Of a DNA stretch of 47,533 bases, positions 1 to 7,349 are shown piece after piece. Within the stretch, counting starts at the first letter, position 1, and every line of letters begins with the position of its first letter. Source of the DNA: Candidatus Saccharimonadota bacterium (GTDB lineage: Bacteria > Eremiobacterota > Xenobia > Xenobiales > Xenobiaceae); contig SFMI01000004.1 of NCBI GenBank assembly GCA_004554425.1, positions 1 through 47,533 on the forward strand. Direction: 5' to 3'. Below the pieces are notes generated by a model. That model was not told where the DNA came from, searched no databases, and was given only the letters and a program-made list of their open reading frames with translations. Made by a program: the position numbers and the translations under genes.

Positions 1-43
1 CGCTTTTTTTATTAGAAAATGTAACTGATTAGAGGAAAGAAAA

Positions 44-544
44 TTGAGTAAAAAACATCGTCGGAACGAGCGTAATCAGGCTAAAAAGAACGAATTGATG
101 CTCCCTTTATCCATTAAGCAGCATCCGGCAGCCAGACGTCCTTGGCTCACTGCAGTGATTGTACTCTTTTTATTGTTGATGGTCTTTTCTATGTTTAGTT
201 CTAAAGCTGGCTGGAGCGGTTTATTGGTACCGGCTCTTTTGCTGGGCATTATTTTGCATGGTTTGGTTCCTTATTTTTTCCCCCCTACTTTTACTTTCGC
301 TAAGGAACAAATAACTGTCAGCCGCTTTGGTAAGCCCTCTATTTTTAAGTGGGATGATTATCGCTCTTATTCAGTTCAGGGTAACGGTTTTGTACTGTGG
401 ATGGAAATGCATCCAGCTTCCAAAACTTCTTCTTTTTCTGCCTACTTTAAGAGTTTACGCAACTCCGTTTTTTTGCCTTTGGATGAAGAGGCTATGCAAA
501 AAGTAGAGCCTTTAATTGCTAAAAAATTGGTCAAAACAGAGTAG
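44..544 (+). CDS. Small membrane protein with C-terminal PH-like/YcxB-like domain, unknown function
   Basis: This 166-residue protein has no function I can name. A very basic start (MSKKHRRNERNQAKK) is followed by two hydrophobic segments at about residues 35-53 and 58-78. The soluble part carries alternating strands such as ITVSRFGKPSIFKW and YRSYSVQGNGFVLWMEM, which resembles the bacterial PH-like or YcxB-like domain that follows a two-helix anchor. The basic N-terminus suggests that the soluble part faces the cytoplasm. The start is TTG, chosen because GAGG at 32-35 lies at a suitable distance and no in-frame ATG is near. The next gene begins 12 bases after the stop, so the two are probably cotranscribed. 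Confidence 0.7.
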   Translation: MSKKHRRNERNQAKKNELMLPLSIKQHPAARRPWLTAVIVLFLLLMVFSMFSSKAGWSGLLVPALLLGIILHGLVPYFFPPTFTFAKEQITVSRFGKPSIFKWDDYRSYSVQGNGFVLWMEMHPASKTSSFSAYFKSLRNSVFLPLDEEAMQKVEPLIAKKLVKTE

Positions 545-556
545 GCAAAGGTTAGT

Positions 557-892
557 ATGAAGATAAATTGGCGAGAAATGTGGTCTCTGGAGGAACCTTC
601 CAATATAGAAGAAAGCAGAGAAGAAACGGAAAAAGACATTAAAAATATCGCCAGTTCAGTAGTGGCGATCCATTTGGGCATTCCGGCTTTATGGCTTTTA
701 GAGTCTTGTAAGCCACTATCTTTTATAGCTAACCAAGCTTTGGTCTTTTTCTCTCCGGCGGCTAATTTTGTAGGACTCGACTCTTGGTGGCGTAAAGCGA
801 CGACAATTTCTTCCCGACGTTCCAACGTGGAAGCTTTTATAGAAGCTATCGAGCAATTGGAAATAAAAAAACATGAACAAGAAAATAGATAA
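557..892 (+). CDS. Small hypothetical protein upstream of the GlmL-type ATPase
   Basis: This 111-residue protein is not recognised. The first 30 residues are acidic and polar, the middle (about 33-75) is moderately hydrophobic with one or two possible membrane-associated helices, and the C-terminus is charged and helical. Its last 20 bases overlap the start of the GlmL-type ATPase gene in another frame, and it follows the previous membrane protein by only 12 bases. That packing indicates translational coupling and a role linked to the ATPase. No catalytic motif is visible. Confidence 0.6.
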   Translation: MKINWREMWSLEEPSNIEESREETEKDIKNIASSVVAIHLGIPALWLLESCKPLSFIANQALVFFSPAANFVGLDSWWRKATTISSRRSNVEAFIEAIEQLEIKKHEQENR

Positions 893-2675
893 AGATTCTA
901 TCCGTTCTATCTTGGCTACAGATTGTGGCAGCACTACTACCAAAGCCATTTTAATTGAAAAAGGGCCTGAGGGCTTTCGTTTACGGGCTAGAGGAGAGGC
1001 CCCTACTACTGTAGAGGCTCCAGCCGAAGACGTTACTCAAGGTGTGCGCAACGCTATTACTGAGCTTTCTGAGTTAATTGGGCGTCCTCTTTTAGATGAA
1101 AATGGACAACTTATTAAGCCTTACGATGGAAAGCAAGGGGTGGACATTTATCTTTCCACTTCGTCGGCCGGCGGCGGTTTGCAAATGATGGTAGCTGGTG
1201 TAGTAGCCAAAATGAGCTCAGAAAGTGCCCAACGAGCCGCCTTAGGCGCCGGAGCCGTCGTAATGGAAACACTTTCTTCTAACGATTCGCGTCGTCCTTA
1301 CGAAAAAATTGAGCTTATTCGCAAGCTTCGTCCCGATATGGTTTTGCTTTCTGGTGGCGTTGATGGTGGCGTGCAAAAACATGTGGTGGAAATGGCCCAA
1401 CTTTTTAGCGCCGCCGATCCGCGTCCTCGCTTGGGGGTAAACTATAAGCTGCCGGTTATTTTTGCTGGCAATAAAGATGTACGCGAGCAAATTAAGAAGA
1501 TTTTAGGCTCAAAAACAGCTTTAGAAATAGTTGATAATATTCGTCCTACTTTGGAAGAAGAAAATCTTCAGCCTGCTCGTCTTAAAATTCAGAGTCAATT
1601 TTTAGAGCATGTCATGGCCCACGCTCCAGGGTACCCAAAACTTATGGCCATGACAGACGAGCAAATTATGCCCACGCCGGCAGCTGTGGGAATGATTATG
1701 GAGCGGGTGGCCCAAACGCGTTCGATTAACATTTTGGGCGTTGATATCGGCGGCGCCACGACTGACGTGTTTTCCGTATTCGACGGCCATTTCAATCGTA
1801 CCGTGTCGGCCAACTACGGTATGAGTTACTCTATTTCCAACGTGGTAGCCGAAGCCGGTTTGAAAAACGTTATGCGTTGGGTTCCCTTTGATGTAGACGA
1901 GCCTCAGTTGCGTAATCGCATCAAAAATAAAATGATTCGTCCGACTTCTATACCTTATCTTATGGAAGATTTGGAAATAGAGCAGGCTATCTGTCGCGAG
2001 GCTTTGCGTCTTTCCTTTGAACAACACGCTTTGTTGGCCGACGGCTTAAAAGGCGTACAGCACCAGGCTGAAATAGGCTCAATTTTTAGCCAAGGTGAGA
2101 AACGCTCACTTATAGATCCTATGCGTTTAGATATGCTTATCGGCTCCGGCGGCGTACTTTCTCATGCACCTGAGCGTTGGCAAACGGCTTGGATGTTACT
2201 TGATTCATATCTACCTTGCGGCATTACTCAGTTGGCTGTCGATTCTATTTTTATGATGCCGCAACTGGGAGTGCTTTCTTCTATTTTGCCTGAAGCTGCT
2301 GCTTATGTCTTTGAGAAAGATTGTTTAATTGAATTAGGCACTTGTATAGCTCCTCGCTTTACTAACGGTAAAGCGCTGGCTCCTGGCCAAGATTTGCTTA
2401 AAGTTGAGCTTGAAGGTCAAGCGCCTTTCACTTTGCATATGGGAGAAATTAAGGTAAAAAAGTTGCCAGTAGGGCAAAATATTAAGGCTCGTTTATTCCC
2501 TCTAAGTCGCACCGATGTGGGGCGAGGAGCTGAGCAAATTGTAGAGTGTGTGCTTAAAGGCGGTACAACGGGGTTAATATTTGATGGGCGCGGTCGTGAA
2601 CCGTTTGTACTTCCTCAGGAACGTTCGGTTCTTATCAACAAACTTCAAGAATGGAAGGCAGCTTTAAAGGGATAA
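873..2675 (+). CDS. GlmL/MutL-type actin-fold ATPase
   Basis: This 600-residue protein belongs to the GlmL/MutL family named after glutamate mutase, which is unrelated to mismatch-repair MutL. The family has the ASKHA (actin/Hsp70/sugar kinase) fold and is thought to reactivate or chaperone B12-dependent mutases. Phosphate-binding loops are visible at residues 17-24 (DCGSTTTK) and 289-300 (GVDIGGATTDVF), with LLSGGVDGG at about 158-166 and LIGSGGVLSHAP near 420 as candidate adenosine-side loops. GlmL proteins are usually about 450-470 residues, so the C-terminal 130 or so residues are an extension. The next gene starts 3 bases after the stop. No glutamate mutase, methylaspartate ammonia-lyase or other cobalamin enzyme lies nearby, so the client is unknown. 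Confidence 0.8.
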   Translation: MNKKIDKDSIRSILATDCGSTTTKAILIEKGPEGFRLRARGEAPTTVEAPAEDVTQGVRNAITELSELIGRPLLDENGQLIKPYDGKQGVDIYLSTSSAGGGLQMMVAGVVAKMSSESAQRAALGAGAVVMETLSSNDSRRPYEKIELIRKLRPDMVLLSGGVDGGVQKHVVEMAQLFSAADPRPRLGVNYKLPVIFAGNKDVREQIKKILGSKTALEIVDNIRPTLEEENLQPARLKIQSQFLEHVMAHAPGYPKLMAMTDEQIMPTPAAVGMIMERVAQTRSINILGVDIGGATTDVFSVFDGHFNRTVSANYGMSYSISNVVAEAGLKNVMRWVPFDVDEPQLRNRIKNKMIRPTSIPYLMEDLEIEQAICREALRLSFEQHALLADGLKGVQHQAEIGSIFSQGEKRSLIDPMRLDMLIGSGGVLSHAPERWQTAWMLLDSYLPCGITQLAVDSIFMMPQLGVLSSILPEAAAYVFEKDCLIELGTCIAPRFTNGKALAPGQDLLKVELEGQAPFTLHMGEIKVKKLPVGQNIKARLFPLSRTDVGRGAEQIVECVLKGGTTGLIFDGRGREPFVLPQERSVLINKLQEWKAALKG

Positions 2676-2678
2676 AAT

Positions 2679-3809
2679 ATGAGCAGCGCTTATGTGCCAG
2701 GATTAAAAGTTACCGATCATGCAGAATTAAAAATTGAGAGGCGCTTACCGCTTAAGGGCAGCGTTGTGGTAGCCAAAGGTGATACTGTCAGCTGGAATAC
2801 GGTTGTGGCCAATACTTTTTTGCCGGGCAGCGTCGAGTTGGTTAATGCTGCGGCCAAACTGGGGATCTCTCCGGAAGAAGTGCCCCAAGCTATGCTTAAA
2901 AGTGAGGGCGACCAAGTATCTAAAGGTGAAACTTTGGCTCGCAGCAAGGGCTTTTGGGGGTTGTTTCGCTCCAATCTTGCTTCTCCTATTAGCGGCACAG
3001 TTGAATCTGTCTCCGAAGTTAGTGGCTTAATCGTTTTGCGGGCGCCTTCTGTACCCGTCGAAATAAATGCTTATGTCGATGGTATAGTTGAAGATATCCT
3101 ACCTGAAGAGGGAGTTATTATCAGAACTTCGGCTGTTTATATCCAAGGTATCTTTGGTATAGGCGGTGAGACAGCTGGAGAAATTTGCATTTTTACTGAA
3201 GATCCCGATGAAGAATTGCAAATCGAGCGTCTTAGTGAAGCTTATAAAGGCAAAATTCTGGTCGGAGGAGCTTTAGTTACGGCCGATTTCTTGCGTAAAG
3301 CTGTGCAATATGGTGTGAAAGCTGTGGTAACTGGTGGCATTTCTGACGCCGATTTAGCCGATTTTTTGGGTTATGACTTAGGAGTAGCTATTACTGGCTC
3401 TGAAGATAAAGGCATTACCTTAATTGTTACTGAGGGCTTTGGCAAGATCGCAATGGCTGAGCGCTCTTTCAATTTGCTCAAACGCTGTGTCGGCCGTTGG
3501 GCTTCCGTTTCCGGAGCTACTCAAATTCGAGCTGGAGTTATTCGTCCAGAAATAATTATTGCTGATAATGTTGACTCTAAGCCCAGAGAAGAAAAATCCA
3601 CTGCTGTCTCGTCTGGTTTACATATAGGTTCTAAAGTGCGTCTTATTCGCGAACCTGATTTCGGAAAAATAGCTATAGTAGCTGAATTGCCTTCAGAAGC
3701 CGAGCTTATCCCCACTGGAGCTAAAGTTCGCGTAGCCAGAGTAAAATTGGACGATGGCCGCTTGCTTTCTTTGCCCAGAGCTAATTTGGAAATAATTGAA
3801 GAAAGTTAA
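2679..3809 (+). CDS. Barrel-sandwich (biotinyl/lipoyl-like) protein with C-terminal KOW-like domain, partner of the GlmL-type ATPase
   Basis: This 376-residue soluble protein begins 3 bases after the ATPase stop and is almost certainly cotranslated with it. Residues 20-135 read as a barrel-sandwich fold like those of biotinyl/lipoyl carriers and RnfC, with GDTVSWNTVVA, GDQVSKGETLA and SPISGTVESV. No modifiable lysine in an MKM or DKA-type turn is visible, so it is probably not a biotin or lipoate carrier. Residues 185-290 look like an alpha/beta domain (GKILVGGALVTADFLRKAV, VKAVVTGGISDADLADFLG). Residues 310-376 resemble a small KOW-like beta domain (GSKVRLIREPDFGKIAIV). I know no characterised function for this architecture. 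Confidence 0.7.
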   Translation: MSSAYVPGLKVTDHAELKIERRLPLKGSVVVAKGDTVSWNTVVANTFLPGSVELVNAAAKLGISPEEVPQAMLKSEGDQVSKGETLARSKGFWGLFRSNLASPISGTVESVSEVSGLIVLRAPSVPVEINAYVDGIVEDILPEEGVIIRTSAVYIQGIFGIGGETAGEICIFTEDPDEELQIERLSEAYKGKILVGGALVTADFLRKAVQYGVKAVVTGGISDADLADFLGYDLGVAITGSEDKGITLIVTEGFGKIAMAERSFNLLKRCVGRWASVSGATQIRAGVIRPEIIIADNVDSKPREEKSTAVSSGLHIGSKVRLIREPDFGKIAIVAELPSEAELIPTGAKVRVARVKLDDGRLLSLPRANLEIIEES

Positions 3810-3908
3810 AATTAGCTCTATTTTTTTAATCTATTTTTTATCGATTCAGCAGGTATACAACCAGTGGTGTGGGTATGTGAGAGCGAGATTTGTTGAGGTT
3901 TTAAGTCT

Positions 3909-5801
3909 GTGAACGCTAATTGTACAATAGAAAATACCCAAGATGCCAATATGGAAGCAGCTGAAATAGGAGCTGAATTTCCTATCAATCCGGAACTTTT
4001 GGAGTGGGAAAAAACAGCCGATATCAAAACTTTGCCCGAACTTATTCGGCGCACTGTAGATGAATACGGAAGTTGCCCTTATTTGGGAGTCCGTGTCGGC
4101 AGTGAATATAAATTTAAAACTTACAACGAAATTTACCAAGAGATCGTCTTTTTTGCTTCGGCTTTATTGGGAGTTGGTTGTCAAGTAGGGGATAGAGTAG
4201 CCAACTTTTCGGCTAATTGTGTGGAATGGCCGGTTGTCGATTTTGGCTCTTCACATGTTGGATGTGTCCATGTGCCCATGTATTCCACTTTGAGCCAGAG
4301 TGAGTTTGCTTATATCGTTAAAGATTGTGGAGCTAAAGTTCTCTTTGTACTCACCAAAGAACAGTTGCAAAAGGCTATAGCTTCTGAAGCTGATTTGCGG
4401 GATCTCAAGCATATTGTTGTTTCTTCAGCTATAGATTTAAGCGGTATTCAGAGCACTAAGCAACTCTGGACTTGGCAAGATTTCCTCCGTTACGGTCGTG
4501 TACATTTAAGCCGCTACCAATCGCGTATAGAAGATATCGTAAGCTCCATAAAAACTACCGATGTGGCCAGCATTATTTATACTTCGGGTACAACTGGTAA
4601 TCCTAAAGGCGTTATGCTTATGCATGGCAACTTCTGTAGTCAGGTTGTCTCTTTAAAAAAGGTAGTAAGTATCAATCATGAAGATGTACACCTCTCTTTC
4701 TTGCCTGTAGCTCACGTCTTTGAGCGCATTTTCTTCTACTTGAATACTTATGTCGGCGCTTCACTTGGTTTTGCTCAGAGTTTAATTACTGTTTTGCAAG
4801 ATATGCAAGTTTTGCGTCCGACTACTTTTACTAGTGTGCCGGCTTTATATATTAAAATTCATGATCGGGCCGTCTCCCATATGACCGGTTTTAAGAGCAA
4901 ACCTTTTAAGTGGGCTATGAAAGTAGGGCGCTCTTACAATGCCAACAAACGTTTAGGCAAGGTAGACCGAGCCGGTCGTATTATTCATGCTATTACTCGC
5001 AAGATGCTTTTCAGCGATTTGTTCAAAAAATTTGGCGGCCGCATTCGCCTTTTTGTCTCTGGTGGAGCTCCTTTGCCTGCGGATGTGTGTGAATTTTTCC
5101 TTGATTTAGGCTTTACTATGCGTGAAGGCTATGGCTTAACTGAAACTGCTCCGGTTATATGCATAAATAGCGCTGACGATATTTGCCCTGGCTCGGTGGG
5201 CCCGGCTGTGCCTTTCAGCTCTTTAAAAATCGCCGAAGATGGAGTAATTCTCACTAAAGGCCCGAACGTTATGCGTGGCTATTTCAAAAATTTGGAAGCA
5301 ACTAAAGAAGTTATTGATTCGGAGGGGTGGTTCCATACTGGTGACGTGGGCTATATTGAAGACTCCAAGCTTTTTATTACCGATCGTAAGAAGAATCTTT
5401 TGGTACTTTCCAATGGTAAAAATGTTGCCCCCAGCCAGATTGAAGCTTCTATTCTGAAGAGTGAGTGGATCAACTCAGTAGTTTTAGTCGGCAACAACCG
5501 CAGTTGCGTTGGCGCTATCGTAGTGCCCAATTTTGAAAAATTACGCTCTTTCTGCGATAGCAAAAAGATTAGTGCTGAAAATAATAGCGATATGGTAGCT
5601 CATTCTGCTGTCCAGGAACTAATTTGTAACGAAATAAATGAAGCTTGTGCTTCTTTCTCTCCTTACGAGAAAGTAAAACGCTTCTTTATTTCGCCTCGAG
5701 AGTTCTCTTTTTCTATGGGTGAGCTGACGCCTACTCAGAAAGTCAAGCGCTGTGAGGTAGAGAAAAACTTTAGCGCTGAAGTTGAAAAGATGTTCGGCTA
5801 G
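3909..5801 (+). CDS. Long-chain fatty acid--CoA ligase (AMP-forming)
   Basis: This 630-residue adenylate-forming enzyme would activate a fatty acid to acyl-AMP and then acyl-CoA. Family motifs are clear: the P-loop-like YTSGTTGNPKG at 224-234, GYGLTETAP near 410, GWFHTGDVGYIE near 478, and the hinge ITDRKKNLLVLSNGKNVAP with its Asp-Arg-Lys. Length and the long insert before the P-loop match eukaryote-like long-chain acyl-CoA synthetases (FadD15 type). The start is GTG at 3909, supported by GAGG at 3895-3898. It lies about 100 bases after the barrel-sandwich gene on the same strand, so cotranscription is possible. Chain-length preference cannot be read from the sequence. Confidence 0.88.
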   Translation: MNANCTIENTQDANMEAAEIGAEFPINPELLEWEKTADIKTLPELIRRTVDEYGSCPYLGVRVGSEYKFKTYNEIYQEIVFFASALLGVGCQVGDRVANFSANCVEWPVVDFGSSHVGCVHVPMYSTLSQSEFAYIVKDCGAKVLFVLTKEQLQKAIASEADLRDLKHIVVSSAIDLSGIQSTKQLWTWQDFLRYGRVHLSRYQSRIEDIVSSIKTTDVASIIYTSGTTGNPKGVMLMHGNFCSQVVSLKKVVSINHEDVHLSFLPVAHVFERIFFYLNTYVGASLGFAQSLITVLQDMQVLRPTTFTSVPALYIKIHDRAVSHMTGFKSKPFKWAMKVGRSYNANKRLGKVDRAGRIIHAITRKMLFSDLFKKFGGRIRLFVSGGAPLPADVCEFFLDLGFTMREGYGLTETAPVICINSADDICPGSVGPAVPFSSLKIAEDGVILTKGPNVMRGYFKNLEATKEVIDSEGWFHTGDVGYIEDSKLFITDRKKNLLVLSNGKNVAPSQIEASILKSEWINSVVLVGNNRSCVGAIVVPNFEKLRSFCDSKKISAENNSDMVAHSAVQELICNEINEACASFSPYEKVKRFFISPREFSFSMGELTPTQKVKRCEVEKNFSAEVEKMFG

Positions 5802-5821
5802 ATTCTCTTTGGGCTAGCGAT

Positions 5822-5870
5822 ATAATAAAGGCCGAGCTGCTTCTATAAAAAGTAGTCCGGCCTTTATTAT
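5822..5870. terminator. Bidirectional intrinsic terminator
   Basis: A perfect 13-base inverted repeat (5822-5834 and 5858-5870) has a GC-rich core of GGCCG/CGGCC flanked by A/T-rich arms. It sits between the convergent acyl-CoA ligase and sugar permease genes, so it can stop transcription from both sides. Confidence 0.85.
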
Positions 5871-5887
5871 TCTGTTGTTAGATTATA

Positions 5888-6739
5888 TTAGCTTTTTACA
5901 GCTCCGGCAGTTATGCCTTTTATAAAATGTTTTTGTATAGCTAAGAAGAGTAAAATTAGAGGCAAAGTCGCTGCTACTGAGCCTGCGGCTACTACGCGAA
6001 AATCACTATCGAAGCTGGAAGATAAATAGGCTAAGCCTACGCTTAAGGGATAATGTGAATCAGACTTTAAAACAACCAGCGGCCAGAGAAAGGCATTCCA
6101 ATTAGCAGTGAAAGCAAATAAAGCTACGGTAGCTTGAGTAGGTAAAGTAAGGGGCAAACAGACATGGCGGAATATTTCCCATTCATTGCAACCATCTAAG
6201 CGAGCAGCATCTTCCAACTCTTGAGGAATACTTAGAAAGGCCTGGCGACATAGTAATATTGCAAAGACACTGACAGCGCCTGGCAAGATTACTCCAGCCA
6301 TAGTATCGTACAAGCCTAGGCTTCTTATGGTAGCAAAATTGATAATAATGTTAGCCTGACTTGGTAGAGCCAAAGTAGCCATTAAAATAAAGACGACTAA
6401 GCCTTTGCCCTTAAATTGCAAACGGGCTAGTGGATAGGCGGCCAGAGCGGATAAGCTTACTTCTAAAATTACTCCAAAGGCACAATAAACTAACGTGTTG
6501 AAAAAAAAATGCAACATGGGAAGCTGATCTTGAGCCCCAAGGAGGCGTTGGTAATATTCGCCTGTCCATATTTGTGGCCAAAGAACATTCCAACCAGAAC
6601 CGTAAACTCCGTCTGCGCGGCAAGAAGTGACGAAGAGCCACCAAAAGGGAGCTAGAGCAGCTCCTAAGAGAAGTAAAATAAAAATAAGCTTTAAAGCTTG
6701 GCTTGATGATTTGATAATTTTGGATAAAAGAAAGTTCAC
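5888..6739 (-). CDS. ABC sugar transporter permease, MalG-like (CUT1 family)
   Basis: This polytopic inner-membrane permease belongs to the MalG branch of carbohydrate uptake ABC transporters. The EAA loop that contacts the ATPase is present (EDAARLDGCNEWEIFRHVCLPL), and I count about six hydrophobic segments. The longest frame starts with ATG at 6823, but that lies 77 bases inside the Fur gene without a ribosome-binding site. GTG at 6739 follows AAGGA, is 8 bases after the Fur stop, and gives 283 residues, the normal family length; I prefer it. Cotranscription with the Fur-family gene is likely. No binding protein, MalF-type partner or ATPase is in the window, so the substrate is unknown. 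Confidence 0.85.
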   Translation of the reverse strand: MNFLLSKIIKSSSQALKLIFILLLLGAALAPFWWLFVTSCRADGVYGSGWNVLWPQIWTGEYYQRLLGAQDQLPMLHFFFNTLVYCAFGVILEVSLSALAAYPLARLQFKGKGLVVFILMATLALPSQANIIINFATIRSLGLYDTMAGVILPGAVSVFAILLCRQAFLSIPQELEDAARLDGCNEWEIFRHVCLPLTLPTQATVALFAFTANWNAFLWPLVVLKSDSHYPLSVGLAYLSSSFDSDFRVVAAGSVAATLPLILLFLAIQKHFIKGITAGAVKS

Positions 6740-6746
6740 GTTGTCC

Positions 6747-7178
6747 TTAGTGGTGGCAGCATTCCGTTTTGGGGTAAGTCGCTTTCTTCTTGCTTCCTCG
6801 GTTACACTCGGCGCAAGTTCCATATAAAAAGACTACATGCTCATCAACGATAAAATCGCTGGGAATATTATGTATATCTGCCCCTATGCAGCAGTCTATT
6901 TCGTAAACTTTACCACAATTTTTGCAATGAAAATGGTGATGGTGATGCTTGCCAGCAATTTCATAACAAGCGCTTTTGCCCGGAATTTCTACGGCTTTAA
7001 AAATGCCGTCTTCAGTGAAAAATTTTACACTGCGATAAACAGTGGCTATGCCTAAGTTCGGTAACAAACGTTGTGAAGCGGTCAAGATCTCTTGAGGAGA
7101 TAGAGGACGATCGGCCTCTTTTACCACTTGGCGGATGATGTTTCTTTGTTGTGTTCCGCGTCTGACGACTTTACTCAC
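6747..7178 (-). CDS. Fur-family metal-responsive transcriptional repressor
   Basis: This 143-residue protein has the Fur architecture: an N-terminal winged helix (LSPQEILTASQRLLPNLGIATVYRSVKFF, about residues 26-54, with the conserved ATVYR) and a C-terminal metal-binding dimerisation domain. The histidine cluster before CKNC (C85, C88) and the second pair CAEC (C122, C125) are the sensing and structural zinc sites of the family. The start is GTG, with AGAGG a few bases upstream. The motifs alone do not separate Fur, Zur and PerR. The permease that follows within 8 bases is probably in the same transcript, which is unusual for a metal regulator. Confidence 0.92.
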   Translation of the reverse strand: MSKVVRRGTQQRNIIRQVVKEADRPLSPQEILTASQRLLPNLGIATVYRSVKFFTEDGIFKAVEIPGKSACYEIAGKHHHHHFHCKNCGKVYEIDCCIGADIHNIPSDFIVDEHVVFLYGTCAECNRGSKKKATYPKTECCHH

Positions 7179-7253
7179 ACTAAACCTCTTTTGCTGGCAG
7201 TTGCTTATGTGAATTATTAGGCAATTGCTCTCTAAATGTAACCCACAAACAAG

Positions 7254-7292
7254 AGCGGGGGCTGTTTCATTTATTGAAAGCTAGCTCCCGCT
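7254..7292 (-). terminator. Intrinsic terminator-like hairpin
   Basis: Inverted arms at 7254-7263 and 7283-7292 give ten pairs including one G-U, with a GC-rich core. It lies 58 bases after the stop of the secreted IPT/TIG protein gene on the minus strand. The trailing U tract is short and interrupted. Confidence 0.6.
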
Positions 7293-7349
7293 TTGTCTAT
7301 TTGCTTTTATTATATATATTCAAGCATAACTCTGGTTGTTCCTTATCTA

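Noticed and set aside
873..2675. Mismatch-repair MutL, suggested by the family name and the nearby repair genes uvrA and uvrB.
   Set aside because: The sequence has actin-fold phosphate loops and none of the GHKL ATPase motifs of mismatch-repair MutL; the shared name is a coincidence.
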